Below, piece after piece: positions 37,110-46,484 of a DNA stretch of 64,000 nucleotides. The stretch spans positions 868,001 through 932,000 of the forward strand of contig CAVYPR010000006.1 of the NCBI GenBank assembly GCA_963770505.1. The letters are read 5' to 3'. The notes below the pieces were generated by a model. That model had not been told where the DNA came from. It made no database searches and worked only from the letters and a program-made list of their open reading frames with translations. Position numbers and translations under genes: made by a program. The DNA comes from CAVYPR01 sp963770505. GTDB lineage: Bacteria > Actinomycetota > Acidimicrobiia > Acidimicrobiales > RAAP-2. The number at the start of each line of letters is the position of its first letter. Positions within the stretch are counted from its first letter, which is position 1.

Positions 37110-37844
37110 GTGCCGAATGTCCTGGTCGTGGACGACGACGACGTCATTCGCGACGTGGTGGTGCGGTACCTTGAGCGCGACGGCTTCACCACCGAGCAGA
37201 TGGCCGACGGCGCCTCTGCCCGGGGGGCCATTGAACGCCGTCCTCCTGATCTGGTGGTTCTCGACGTGATGCTGCCCGGTGTCGACGGGTTAGAGCTCTG
37301 CCGATGGATTCGCTCCCGGAGCGATGTGCCGGTGATCTTGCTCACTGCCCGGGGCGAGGAGTCCGACCGCATCCTCGGACTCGAGCTCGGGGCCGACGAT
37401 TACGTGGTCAAGCCCTTCTCGCCGCGCGAGTTGGCGGTTCGGGTATCCGCCGTCCTGCGCCGCACGCACCGGACTGGAGAAGACGGTGACCGGTCAGCAG
37501 CGCCCACGGAGCTGCCGGCGGCCGGCGCACCCGGCAGCACCCTGCTGGAGGTCGGTGGCTTCCAGATCGACCTGGCCACCCGGGAGGCAATCCGCGATGG
37601 CACCGTGGTGCCTCTCACCGCCACTGAGTTCGATCTTCTCTGGTGCCTGGCTAGCCACCCGCGAGTCGTCTTCTCCCGGGCTCAGCTGCTGGCCCACGTC
37701 TGGGGCTACGAGGCGGCCCTCGACGCCGGGACCAGCACGGTCACCGTCCATGTGCGTCGGCTGCGCGAAAAGATTGAGGACGACCCTTCGGCCCCCCGTC
37801 TGATCGAAACGGTCTGGGGCGTCGGCTACCGGTTCGCGCCATGA
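37110..37844 (+). CDS. OmpR-type response regulator
   Basis: The 244-residue product has a receiver domain (VPNVLVVDDDD, phospho-acceptor Asp52 in VVLDVMLPG, Thr in ILLTARGEES, Lys in YVVKPFSPREL) and a C-terminal winged helix with TATEFDLLWCLASHP, VWGYEAALDAGTSTVTVHVRRLREKIE and GVGYRF. The GTG at 37110 gives the usual family start; an earlier GTG at 37059 in the same frame would add 17 residues. A linker of about 40 residues, rich in Pro and Ala, separates the domains. The kinase gene overlaps its stop by 4 bp. Confidence 0.92.
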   Translation: MPNVLVVDDDDVIRDVVVRYLERDGFTTEQMADGASARGAIERRPPDLVVLDVMLPGVDGLELCRWIRSRSDVPVILLTARGEESDRILGLELGADDYVVKPFSPRELAVRVSAVLRRTHRTGEDGDRSAAPTELPAAGAPGSTLLEVGGFQIDLATREAIRDGTVVPLTATEFDLLWCLASHPRVVFSRAQLLAHVWGYEAALDAGTSTVTVHVRRLREKIEDDPSAPRLIETVWGVGYRFAP

Positions 37845-39064
37845 GCGCCAGCACGCTGCTGGTGGTGGGCATCATCCTCCTGGCCGGCATCGTCTCCACC
37901 GTGGTCCTGCGTTCCTTGCCGTCGGTCCGCCTGCAACTTGCTGGTCTGGCCCTGGTGGCGGTGGCCCTGCCGCTTGGCGCGGTGCTGCTGTCGGGGATGG
38001 TGATGTTCCATATGGGTGCTGGGCTCGAAGTCCTGGCGGTGGCCCTTGCGGCGTGCGCAGTCGGCATCGGGGGTGCATTGGTGGTGGCTCGCTCCATCAC
38101 GTCGCGCCTCGAACGGGTCAGCGCCGCTTCGGGCCGCCTTGCGGCCGGTGACCTGGGCGAGCGAGCACCCGAGGGAGGGCCGAGCGAAATCGCCGAGTTG
38201 GCCGCCTCGTTCAACGCCATGGCCGACCACCTCGAGGAGATCTTCGACGCCCGCAGTCAGCTGGTCGCCTGGGCCAGCCACGACTTGCGGGCCCCGGTCA
38301 CCTCGTTGCAGGCAATGCTCGAGGCGATCGAAGACGGGGTGGTCGAACCCGGTCACTACCTCGAAGCCCTCCAGGGTCAGGTGCGGTTGCTCGGCGCGCT
38401 GGTGGAGGACCTCTTCGAGCTGGCCAATATCGGCGGTGGCACCTCCCTTGAGTTGACCTCAGTCGACCTCGGTCGGCTGGCGGCGGCCTGCGCTCAGCGG
38501 TTCGAGCCCGAGGCACAGGCTCGGGGCATCACCCTGCGCTGCGTGCTGCGCAGCGAGGCCGCTAAGGGCTACTGCGCGCCGGAGAAGGTCGAACGGGTGC
38601 TGACCAACCTGGTCACCAACTCGCTGCGCTACACCCCGACCGGCGGGCAGGTCACCGTCTCGGTCACCGGTGCCGCCGGTGTGACGTTCATCTCAGTCGA
38701 AGACACCGGGATCGGCATCGACCCACAGTCGACGGAGCGAGTGTTTGAGCCCTTTTTCCGCGCCGACCCGGCACGCACGCGTTCGGACAAGGGCGCCGGG
38801 CTCGGTCTGGCCATCGCCCGGGGCCTCATAGAAGCCCAGGGCGGCCGCATCTGGGCCGAGCCGCCAGCCACGGGGGGCACCCGCATCTGCTTCGTCCTGC
38901 CAGCCGAGGCGGACCTGGACGAAGAGGTACTTCGGAGTCATACCGTCCCCTCGCCTTCGGTCGCCAAGAAGCTGAGTCAGACCAGCTTCGCCACCGAAGT
39001 CGATCGCTCGTCGCGGACGCTCAACTCCAGAAGCCAAATCCAACAAGCGCAAGATCGCCAGTGA
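37841..39064 (+). CDS. Membrane sensor histidine kinase with no obvious external sensor domain
   Basis: The 407 residues contain about three helices (3-23, 30-52, 62-83) with only short loops, a HAMP domain (SITSRLERVSAASGRLAAGDL to about 132), HisKA with His147 in WASHDLRAPV, and an HATPase domain with N box NLVTNSLRYTP, G1 DTGIG, F box FEPFFRAD and G2 GAGLGLAIARG. The C terminus has about 45 extra Ser/Gln-rich residues. With almost no extracellular loop it may sense a membrane signal or a partner protein. The ATG overlaps the regulator stop (ATGA). Confidence 0.92.
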   Translation: MSASTLLVVGIILLAGIVSTVVLRSLPSVRLQLAGLALVAVALPLGAVLLSGMVMFHMGAGLEVLAVALAACAVGIGGALVVARSITSRLERVSAASGRLAAGDLGERAPEGGPSEIAELAASFNAMADHLEEIFDARSQLVAWASHDLRAPVTSLQAMLEAIEDGVVEPGHYLEALQGQVRLLGALVEDLFELANIGGGTSLELTSVDLGRLAAACAQRFEPEAQARGITLRCVLRSEAAKGYCAPEKVERVLTNLVTNSLRYTPTGGQVTVSVTGAAGVTFISVEDTGIGIDPQSTERVFEPFFRADPARTRSDKGAGLGLAIARGLIEAQGGRIWAEPPATGGTRICFVLPAEADLDEEVLRSHTVPSPSVAKKLSQTSFATEVDRSSRTLNSRSQIQQAQDRQ

Positions 39065-39118
39065 TTGTTCCCTTTCCACGGCGATCGGTGACGCTAGATG
39101 GGTGTTATGGCTGGGGCG

Positions 39119-40534
39119 TCAACTAGCGACGGCCTTCAAGAACGGGACGAGGTGGGCGAAAAACGCATTGTTCGGGTAGGCGCCCGCCGGGTCGTTGTGA
39201 GAGTAGTTCGTGTCGCGGTTGACGAGGGTCACTTGGCTCATCGGGATGCCCGACTGCGTCGCAAGGGATTGCGCGTCGTCGAGAACGCCCTGGCCGCCGA
39301 GAACGGTGGCGAAGGCGTACACGCGCAGCGTCTTCGGAAGTGTGTGGCCCATCGTGTCATCGATGCCGAGGGCTGTCTGGGCTGGGTTGGCGTTCCCGTT
39401 GTCGATCGCCCCGGAGTCGTCGGTCAGGCGTTGGGGGAAGTACCACTCGGACCCTGTGACGTTGAGGAGCGGGTAGCCAGAGAACATCCGCTCGAACCGT
39501 GTGATCGGGGTGAGCGCGCCCTTCCCTGTCCACCCGTAGATCGGACCTTCGGCCGATAGCCCCGTGCCAACATGCCCCTGGGCCGCGAGCAGGCTCTGCG
39601 GTGACGTCGAGGCGTTGACCGCGTAACCGTACTGGCCGGCGTTGGTAACCCGCACCGGCGGAACAAGGTCGGAAGGCAGCAACCCCGAGGTCTGCGCCAA
39701 CGACGGTGTGTTCGGCCAAAGCAACGCTGACAACGAGCCGGTGGCCGAGTACATGCCGGCGTAGGGGGCGGCGATCCCGCCGAACGCCAGCCACGGCGAC
39801 TTTGTCGGGGCGTCGAGTGTGGTGAGCTCCTTGGTCGCTGTTGTCGCGCTGACCGCGGGGAAGCTTCCACCGTCGTCGTACACGAGCCCGGCGAGGCCGT
39901 CGGCACCGGCCTTACCATCGAAGTCCCACGTGGCATACCCGGTCACGACCGCGCCGCCGAGGGAGTGGCCGCCGAGGACGACCTTGCCGCCGAGTCTGTG
40001 CGCTGCCTGGATCACAACGTGGAGGTCCTCGACGGCGACCTTCAGCCCCCATTTCTTAGCAAACTCGACTGTCGATGTGGGGACCACCTGATAGTGGTGG
40101 GTGATCTTCGATGTCTTCAGGTAGCCGAGGTAGTAGTCGAAGAGTTGCGTCGAGTTCGCCTTACCTTCCTTGGCGAGGTTGAGCTCTGACTCGTCCTGGA
40201 GGAGGCCTTCACGGCGCTCGATCGACCACACCTGCCAGCCTGGGACCTTGGAGACGATCCACTGGGCGAGAGGGACAAAGTAGGCGCTGCCCGCTGAGGT
40301 GCCGGGCTCGAGCACGAGGACGTTCTTGGCCTGAGACGGGCCGACTTTTAGGACGCCGACCTGGTTGTACTTGGCGGGGGTTGTCGGTGTGTTGTAGCCG
40401 GCCATCCACATCACGTGGAGCGGGGAGATGGCTGTATGGGGTCCGGCCGCGGCTGCGGCCTGTGGCGTGGTCGGGATCAGGAGTGCGAGTCCGATCGCCG
40501 CGACTGCTGCGGCTGACACCATGCACCGGCGCAT
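39119..40534 (-). CDS. Secreted alpha/beta hydrolase (lipase/esterase-like)
   Basis: The 471-residue product has a signal peptide (MRRCMVSAAAVAAIGLALLIPTT, cleaved near AAAAAG) and an alpha/beta-hydrolase core with the nucleophile elbow VVLGGHSLGGAV and a preceding VLVLEPGTSAGSAYF. An aspartate and a final His (THN-type region YSHNDPAGAYPNN) are candidates for the rest of the triad. It is longer than common lipases, with a lid-like middle region. The first in-frame start is 54 bases earlier, but ATG at 40534 gives the better signal peptide. Its substrate is unknown; it lies between the two-component genes and a GH78-like lipoprotein. Confidence 0.75.
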   Translation of the reverse strand: MRRCMVSAAAVAAIGLALLIPTTPQAAAAAGPHTAISPLHVMWMAGYNTPTTPAKYNQVGVLKVGPSQAKNVLVLEPGTSAGSAYFVPLAQWIVSKVPGWQVWSIERREGLLQDESELNLAKEGKANSTQLFDYYLGYLKTSKITHHYQVVPTSTVEFAKKWGLKVAVEDLHVVIQAAHRLGGKVVLGGHSLGGAVVTGYATWDFDGKAGADGLAGLVYDDGGSFPAVSATTATKELTTLDAPTKSPWLAFGGIAAPYAGMYSATGSLSALLWPNTPSLAQTSGLLPSDLVPPVRVTNAGQYGYAVNASTSPQSLLAAQGHVGTGLSAEGPIYGWTGKGALTPITRFERMFSGYPLLNVTGSEWYFPQRLTDDSGAIDNGNANPAQTALGIDDTMGHTLPKTLRVYAFATVLGGQGVLDDAQSLATQSGIPMSQVTLVNRDTNYSHNDPAGAYPNNAFFAHLVPFLKAVAS

Positions 40535-40812
40535 GTTCGTAACGTAGTCCCAGAGGAGCTCCTGAAGAGAGCCGCAGACGCCCGGCACGCGAAGACGCCA
40601 GCCGAGTTGGACTCTCCATCAGCTGTTGGGAGTTCGCTCTGACAGGGGATCCTGCTTCCGGTTCACCTTGGCCTAGATCTGTTCAGGGAACGCCAGCAGT
40701 CCCACGAGCGATCGAAGACGCGACGGTCGAATCAGTTGTCCAGCTGAGAACGTTCCGGTGGTCACTCACGAGAGCCACGCCCACGAGAGCGGGTCAACTC
40801 CAAACGAGGAGC

Positions 40813-43443
40813 TCAGGAATTCGATTTCCCTTGAGGAACCACGTCGAAGCGATAGATGATGCCACCGGTTGCACGATAGGAAAAGGTGGCGGCGCCTTTC
40901 TGCGTGGTGAACGACGTTTGGGACTGTCGAGATGACCCGAATTTCGAAGATCGAACGGTGACCACCGCGCCCGATCTGGGTACGGGAACCGAAATTGTGC
41001 CCTTGGTTCCTCGCGGAGCACTCACGAGCAGTGCGAATTGGCCAGCCGCATGGTCCTGCGCCCAGCGCACGGCGATCGTCCCTCTTGGCGTGGGGACATC
41101 ACCCTCAACCCAGGTGAGCGAGCCTGGGTGAGGTTGCACAAGCCACGTTCCGTAGCCGGCGCTCGCGGGTTGGACTCCGAGAACGTAGCCGGACAGGTCG
41201 GCAGTGGCTCCGCTCGCCCAACCGTGCGCAAGGCTGGTGAATGAGCCGAATCCGGGATTTCCCTTGGCACCAACGAGCTCCCAGTCAGCCCCGGTGAAGT
41301 CAGGACCAGGAGCGATCATGTGTCCCCAGGTCGTCTGCAATATCGACAGAGCCGGCTCGGTCTCGCCGGAAGCGAAACTTGCTTGCACTTCTTGATCGGT
41401 GACGTAGGGGCTCACTGCGACTCGATACCCGGCATTGGCGCTGTAGGGCAGAGGACCAAACTTGCTCGAAGGCAGGGCCTTGTACAGAGCATGCATGATT
41501 GCGGCGTCCTGCCCTGCTGGGGCAACGCCGTAGAGCACCCCAAGAGAGTTTGCATCCTGGGCTATCGCGGTTGGCTTGAGGTTCGAGACGACGTACAGCC
41601 CCTCCTGGGGGTCGAACAGGTACTGGTTGATCGCCGATCGAAGAAGCTCGCTCCTTTGGCTCAAGATCAGAGCTTGTGTGTGCATCCCAAGAGCGTTGGC
41701 TAATGCCGATGCGTCCTTCAGCGTCTCGTAATAGATGTCGTTGTACGCCGTCACTTCGCCGGATTTGGCCCCGTCGTAGTAGTCCCAGTCCTTTCCATTG
41801 CTGGCGTCGGTAGCCAACAATCCACGGCTGTCAACCAATGACTGGTCATAGCCAAGTTCCCGCATGATCGTCGGCCATTCAGTTCGGACGAAAGCCAGGT
41901 CACCCGTGTAGAGGTAGTACGTGGCGATGTTGTCCACCTCATCCATCGAGTAGCTGGCCGAGTAGGCGCCCTGGTCATCGGGGAAGGTCCCGAGTGGTGT
42001 GGTGGGTGACACCTGTCCGGCAGCTTCGCCATCGGCGCCCTGGTAGCTACCAAGTAATCGCAGCGACTCCCGCACATACGCACTGGCATCGGTGGTGTAG
42101 AAGTCGACGGGGGCCGACACACCGAGATCTCCGCTCCAGTCCTCTCGGTCCCTCTTGGCCCCATCCAGAATGATCGGAAGCGGATCGGGAGACCCGAAAT
42201 CGGAACCAGCGAAGTCTGCAAGCACTGTGGAACGGGACAGCTTGTTGGCAAACAGGGTCGTACCGGCCGGAGTGGTGACGTCCAAGTCCTTGACGCTTGC
42301 TTGGGCGCCCGGAAACAGGAAACCAACCGAGCCGCTGTGATAGACGGGAGCCCCCGCCGACAGGGAGTCGGTATTGAAGTGGGCCACTTCGTGGCCGTCG
42401 ATCGACGTCATGATCTCCGTGCTCGAGACGGCGGTCTGTATTCGATACCAAGATCCCGCGCTGACGGGTCGGGAAAGTGCAACGGTCGAGATGGTGGTGG
42501 ACGAATTCGGACCAAGTGCAATTTCATGGAGCGTGCCTAACGAACCCGCCGGGGCGGCCGAGCCGTCCACAAGGAAGAGGTAACCCTGCAAGCTCGACTG
42601 GGCACGCACGAACCATCCGACCTCTTCCCCCATAAATTGGGTGTCGAACGACATCGTGTAGTTCGTCCAGCTGCTTCCGATTCGGAGCAGGCCTGCACTA
42701 CCACTGTTGCCGGTGAGCACGCCATTGATGACGTTCCACGGGCCGGGGACGGCGTCCGCCGGCAACTCGTCCAGTTGCAGGGTATAGGCACCGTCGAACC
42801 AAATTCGGTTGAGCTGGTCCGAACTAGAATCGAACCATCCCTTGTAGTCCTTGGCTGTGGCGCGCACCGCGGTGAATCGGATCCCGATAGACGACAGGGT
42901 CACGGTGCCAGGTGAGATCAAGGAGATCCGTTCGTAACGTTCGCCCCCTTGGATGACATCGGTGCTGAGTTTGCCGGAGGAACCCACGATCAGACTGTCC
43001 GCTCGCGACGAGTCTCCTGCATTCGAAAGGCTGGGGGAATTGTCGCCTTGGGGTCCCAAGTAGTTCAGCCCCTCACTGAAGGAGGCACGAAGCACCGGCG
43101 ACTTGGATTCCGAGCGCACGACAAAGTAGGGAATTCCGCCGACATCCTTGCCGTAGTCGACAACTATCGTCGGTTTGGCGCCACCCGCGACCATCTTGAG
43201 CACGGCGACGCCACTCTCCCCGGGGTCAGCAAGCGCATTTGCTCCCACAACTGACCCCGAGGTCCTCACGATGTGCGTGGGAGCGACATCGCTGGACTTG
43301 GGAGCTTCCACGTAGCCCTGCCAGTCTGCGTGGGTCGGCCATTGTGGAAGCCGAGAACGAGGCGGGGCTGCCCCGGCGGAAACGCAGCCCGACGCTACGA
43401 GGGAAGCCGAGATCAGGGCGAGGGCCCAAGTTGATCTCCTCAC
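40813..43443 (-). CDS. GH78-like alpha-L-rhamnosidase lipoprotein
   Basis: The 876-residue product is exported: the signal peptide ends in a lipobox LVASGC (Cys near residue 20). A beta-sandwich region (about 40-215), then an inserted concanavalin/LamG-type jelly roll of about 170 residues (WNVINGVLTG, WTNYTMSFDT, GWFVRAQ, YHSGSVGFLFPG), is followed by an (alpha/alpha) barrel (DGAKRDREDWSGDLG, the characteristic GH78 acidic block, then SYSMDEVDNIATYYLYTGD) and a C-terminal beta domain. It probably removes terminal rhamnose or similar from polysaccharides at the cell surface. Specificity is unproven. It starts with GTG. Confidence 0.78.
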   Translation of the reverse strand: MRRSTWALALISASLVASGCVSAGAAPPRSRLPQWPTHADWQGYVEAPKSSDVAPTHIVRTSGSVVGANALADPGESGVAVLKMVAGGAKPTIVVDYGKDVGGIPYFVVRSESKSPVLRASFSEGLNYLGPQGDNSPSLSNAGDSSRADSLIVGSSGKLSTDVIQGGERYERISLISPGTVTLSSIGIRFTAVRATAKDYKGWFDSSSDQLNRIWFDGAYTLQLDELPADAVPGPWNVINGVLTGNSGSAGLLRIGSSWTNYTMSFDTQFMGEEVGWFVRAQSSLQGYLFLVDGSAAPAGSLGTLHEIALGPNSSTTISTVALSRPVSAGSWYRIQTAVSSTEIMTSIDGHEVAHFNTDSLSAGAPVYHSGSVGFLFPGAQASVKDLDVTTPAGTTLFANKLSRSTVLADFAGSDFGSPDPLPIILDGAKRDREDWSGDLGVSAPVDFYTTDASAYVRESLRLLGSYQGADGEAAGQVSPTTPLGTFPDDQGAYSASYSMDEVDNIATYYLYTGDLAFVRTEWPTIMRELGYDQSLVDSRGLLATDASNGKDWDYYDGAKSGEVTAYNDIYYETLKDASALANALGMHTQALILSQRSELLRSAINQYLFDPQEGLYVVSNLKPTAIAQDANSLGVLYGVAPAGQDAAIMHALYKALPSSKFGPLPYSANAGYRVAVSPYVTDQEVQASFASGETEPALSILQTTWGHMIAPGPDFTGADWELVGAKGNPGFGSFTSLAHGWASGATADLSGYVLGVQPASAGYGTWLVQPHPGSLTWVEGDVPTPRGTIAVRWAQDHAAGQFALLVSAPRGTKGTISVPVPRSGAVVTVRSSKFGSSRQSQTSFTTQKGAATFSYRATGGIIYRFDVVPQGKSNS

Positions 43444-43943
43444 GGTGTGAGTCGAACGACAAAGTCGAGGTGCGTCATCCTGGCCCTTTCCGTCCTGCGG
43501 ATGAGGTCCAGATCCGCGTTCGCGCCTTCCATGCGGTCAGAGTGAACATTGGGAAGCCGGGCGAGCAGGCCGACAGCAACGACCGCGGGCGCCGCACGCA
43601 ATGAAACGTAGTGCCCGTACCCATTCCTGCCCCCTCAGGCCCCGCCAATTGAGACTTCACCGAACAAGATTGGCACGACTCGGCTCGAGAATCTTTGCGG
43701 TCGGTGCACGCCACCTTCCCGTCACTTTCCGACCCGGAAGCCGGTCGCGGGCAAGCGATTGCCGAGAGCACGGCCAAGGCTGAAGCGATCGGCCCCGCCA
43801 ACTAGCGAAGAGCCGATTGAAAGCTGCTCCGACTCACACCGAGTACCCTGGGCCCACCATCAAGAGCGGTCGAGGGACGTGGCCCAAAGACACCGCCGCA
43901 ACCTGCTTCTAGCAAGGTGCGAACGCCACACGATGGAGGAGGC
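43444..43943. other. Gene-poor spacer, 500 bp
   Basis: Divergent promoters are expected here: upstream of the GH78-like gene (minus) and of the small gene at 43944 (plus). No operator, terminator or conserved RNA could be recognised. An open frame on the minus strand at 43475-43801 has a signal-peptide-like start but Cys/Arg-rich, unconvincing composition and was not called. Confidence 0.6.
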
Positions 43944-44405
43944 ATGTTGACTGTCCCGCTCGTGAGGCCGTGCGGCCTGTACCTGCCCGGCCACGACGTC
44001 CATTGGATCCAGGCGAATCACGCGGCGAGAGACTCCGAACACCTTCCGGTGCAGGGCCACTTCGTCGACGTGGACGACGACGGGGTCGTCGTCGTCGATC
44101 TTGCCGGCGAGCGGCTCTTCCTGTGGAACCACGATCCTGGCCGCCTGCGGGCACTTGTCGCTCAGAATGGGCCGGCGATCTCATACCAGCGTCGATGGGG
44201 ATTGCTCCGCTCGGAGCACAGAGGCGGCTCGTACCTTTTCTGCATCGCGGAAGCCGAGAACCCCGATCGGCGCCCGTGCCCACAGGATCAACCAACTGGC
44301 GAGCAGGTCGATGGCCCGGTGTCGGTCGATGACCTGGTTGAGCAGCTGAAAACGACCGGCGGCTTCTCAGTGCCAGCTCGCCTACTACGCGACATCCGAC
44401 GATGA
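43944..44405 (+). CDS. Hypothetical protein, 153 residues
   Basis: No family is recognised. The ATG follows a strong GGAGGAGG site. The product is soluble, acidic and has a pattern of beta strands (GHFVDVDDDGVVVVDLAGERLFLWNHDPGRL), one aromatic-rich segment (ISYQRRWGLLRSEHRGG) and a helical C terminus (VSVDDLVEQLKTTGGFSVPARLLRDIRR). The region with many Asp and Val residues reads like coding DNA in GC3 pattern. Neighbours are unrelated, so context does not help. Confidence 0.55.
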   Translation: MLTVPLVRPCGLYLPGHDVHWIQANHAARDSEHLPVQGHFVDVDDDGVVVVDLAGERLFLWNHDPGRLRALVAQNGPAISYQRRWGLLRSEHRGGSYLFCIAEAENPDRRPCPQDQPTGEQVDGPVSVDDLVEQLKTTGGFSVPARLLRDIRR

Positions 44406-44605
44406 GCATGCCCACAACGGCGTCGGCCGCTCGCAGTGTTTGGCTTTCCAGTCGTGACAGGCCGCGAGGTCAACTGTTCGATTCGACACCGGCTGAACCA
44501 GCGCCCAGTGCTCTGAAGTGCGGTCGCAGCTGACCTGGCCAAGACGGGTACGGCTGGGATGGACCCGCATCAAAGCGGAGCCAGACCAGATGTGGACTGC
44601 CCTCG

Positions 44606-45046
44606 TCAAGGGGGATCGCAGATGACTACCGGGATATCTCGATTGGTCTTCTGCTGGTAGCCGCCATAGCCCTTGTAGGCGGCCACAATCCTCGGCCACA
44701 AGTCGGCCTTCTCTTCGGCACTCGCCGTGCGGGCTTGCATCGACCGGCGTTCCCCGGCGATGGTCAGCTCGATGTCGGGATGGGCAGCGAGGTTGCGGTA
44801 CCAGTCAGGGTCCCGGTCGTCCCCGCCTTTGGACGCCACCAAGACGACCCGTTCGCCATCGACGATGGGTGCCGTCAACATGGTGGCGCGTGGCTTCCCG
44901 GACTTCCGCCCCACCGTGCGCAGCTCGACGGCGGGCATGCCGAACGCGCTGTTCAGCACCCGTCCCCCGGTCAGACGGAGGATCATCCGGTGGGTGCGGC
45001 TCATGAACTTCAGGCTGAGATCGGCGAAGGTCTGCTGGTATCCCAT
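44606..45046 (-). CDS. F420-dependent nitroreductase/quinone reductase family protein (Ddn-like)
   Basis: The 146-residue protein has the Ddn/FDOR-B pattern: LRTVGRKSGKPRATMLTAPIVDGERVVLVASKGG, then HPDWYRNLAAHPDIELTI-like text (DPDWYRNLAAHPDIEL) and a C-terminal helix before QKTNRDIPVVI. Mycobacterial Ddn is a membrane-associated F420H2:quinone reductase that also activates nitroimidazoles. Here the N-terminal helix (YQQTFADLSLKFMSRTH) may associate with the membrane. Actual substrate unknown. Nothing else in the operon is apparent; spacers on both sides are about 200 bp. Confidence 0.82.
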   Translation of the reverse strand: MGYQQTFADLSLKFMSRTHRMILRLTGGRVLNSAFGMPAVELRTVGRKSGKPRATMLTAPIVDGERVVLVASKGGDDRDPDWYRNLAAHPDIELTIAGERRSMQARTASAEEKADLWPRIVAAYKGYGGYQQKTNRDIPVVICDPP

Positions 45047-45244
45047 GCGGCGACTGTATTGGCCGAAAGGGGTCTGGGCATTCAGGCGACGGGAAGTGGC
45101 TGGGACGCCGGATGATGAACCAGACCGAGACTCGGATTCTCGAGAGCTTGATCCGCTTCCGGCGGCTAGGTCAGGCGGGCCTCTCCGTTTCTCAGCCGAA
45201 ATGTCAGAATTCCGGCACCACGTTGTGTGTTTTTTTGAATACCT

Positions 45245-45853
45245 TCACGACTCCAGGTCCTGAAACAGTGGCCATTGCCCCCGTATACCTTCGCTGATGA
45301 TCTGCAGCTCGGCATCTCGCGCCTCCCTGCCCGAGGGAAGCAGCATGAAGCGGTAGCTCAACTGGGTGCGGATGTACGAGCGGACGAGTTCGTCTAACGA
45401 TAGGTCTCCGGCAGCCGCCTCCCGTACCTGCTGAGTAGTCATCTTCGGGAGGACCAGTCGGTCGAAGACGTAGATGCAGAACTGGTCTCCGCTTCGCCTA
45501 CCCGAGGCATGTGCGTCCAGCCGACCAGCCAGCCCTCGGGTCTTCGGTGCAGCCTTCTCCTTCTTCGTGGCCGCAGCCACGGGTCCTCTCCCTGACATGC
45601 CAACATAGAGCAACGTTTTTCCGCTCCAGATCGTGTAGATCCCCACGCTCCCTTCGGGAACGGCTGGGTTCGGCCAGTCGGCGAACCGGCACGTCGGGCT
45701 CCACTCCTTCAAGTACGGCGACTTCAGCCAAGAAGCCTGCGACCCTCCTCGTCTGCTTTGAGGAGTCGCTCCGGCCTTGGACTTACCCAGAGACGTGAGA
45801 CCGCCCAGTACCGAAGTTCTGCGGACCTTGCGGGTGCTTGGCTTCGCTCCCAT
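45245..45853 (-). CDS. GIY-YIG domain protein
   Basis: The 202-residue product has the GIY-YIG nuclease core from about residue 70: GIYTIWSGKTLLYVGMSGRG, an Arg in RGLAGRLDAHASGRR, and a helical C terminus. The GIY and YVG elements and the Arg are intact; the Glu of the active site is not obvious. The first 55 residues are basic and Ser-rich, and the true start may lie further in (for example near SPYLKEWSPTC). Stand-alone GIY-YIG proteins occur in mobile DNA, restriction and repair settings; which applies is unknown. The flanking DNA is gene-poor. Confidence 0.72.
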   Translation of the reverse strand: MGAKPSTRKVRRTSVLGGLTSLGKSKAGATPQSRRGGSQASWLKSPYLKEWSPTCRFADWPNPAVPEGSVGIYTIWSGKTLLYVGMSGRGPVAAATKKEKAAPKTRGLAGRLDAHASGRRSGDQFCIYVFDRLVLPKMTTQQVREAAAGDLSLDELVRSYIRTQLSYRFMLLPSGREARDAELQIISEGIRGQWPLFQDLES

Positions 45854-46484
45854 GGCTCAGAGCGACCATTCGGTCGGACCGGCTGCGAACTCCCACCGGG
45901 AAATCGGATTCACCGTGGACTCCGCCAGGCGCATCACCGCACTCCAGTGGGCGACAGGAGGGCTCTGCCGGACATTGAGGTTCCGGTCCCGAGGTACAGC
46001 CTCCCCCCAGTCCGGAATTCGATCCGCCATATCAACACGCTAGAAAGCTCCGCCGATAAGCGCAATGACCACCTGGACAGCAAGTCGCCGGTGACGCGAT
46101 CGCTCCCTGTACAACCGAAACATTCGAGATCGCGGCCCATATCTTCACGATGCGTACTCCCGTATCAGATCGCAATGCGTAGGCCACGTATTCGAACGCC
46201 GCAGGTCAGCGGCCCTTGACCAGCCTTGTCCGGTCACGGTCTGGTGGGCAGAAGGCATGCAGCAACTGAATGAACATCTCGCCTTTGGACCACCGATCAA
46301 CTCCCATCGGGTTCGTAGGTGTCACCATCCACCACCGGCCGTGGGCGCTGCACCGAAGCCAGCGCGACGCATTAGTGACCCGCTTTCACCGGGGCGGGGG
46401 GCGCTCTAACGTCGGAGCGCACGGATGGGGAGAGCGTTGACGGAACGACCCGTACTCCATCCCGAGGAGCCGAGGAGGCAAGGC
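45854..46484. other. Gene-poor spacer, about 630 bp
   Basis: Between divergent genes, with no convincing ORF on either strand. The only useful element is the strong GAGGAGG site before the aldolase gene. No repeat, terminator or RNA could be recognised. Confidence 0.5.

Noticed and set aside
43475..43801. Small secreted protein on the minus strand
   Set aside because: The signal-like start is followed by Cys/Arg/Pro-rich text with no coding pattern and no ribosome site.
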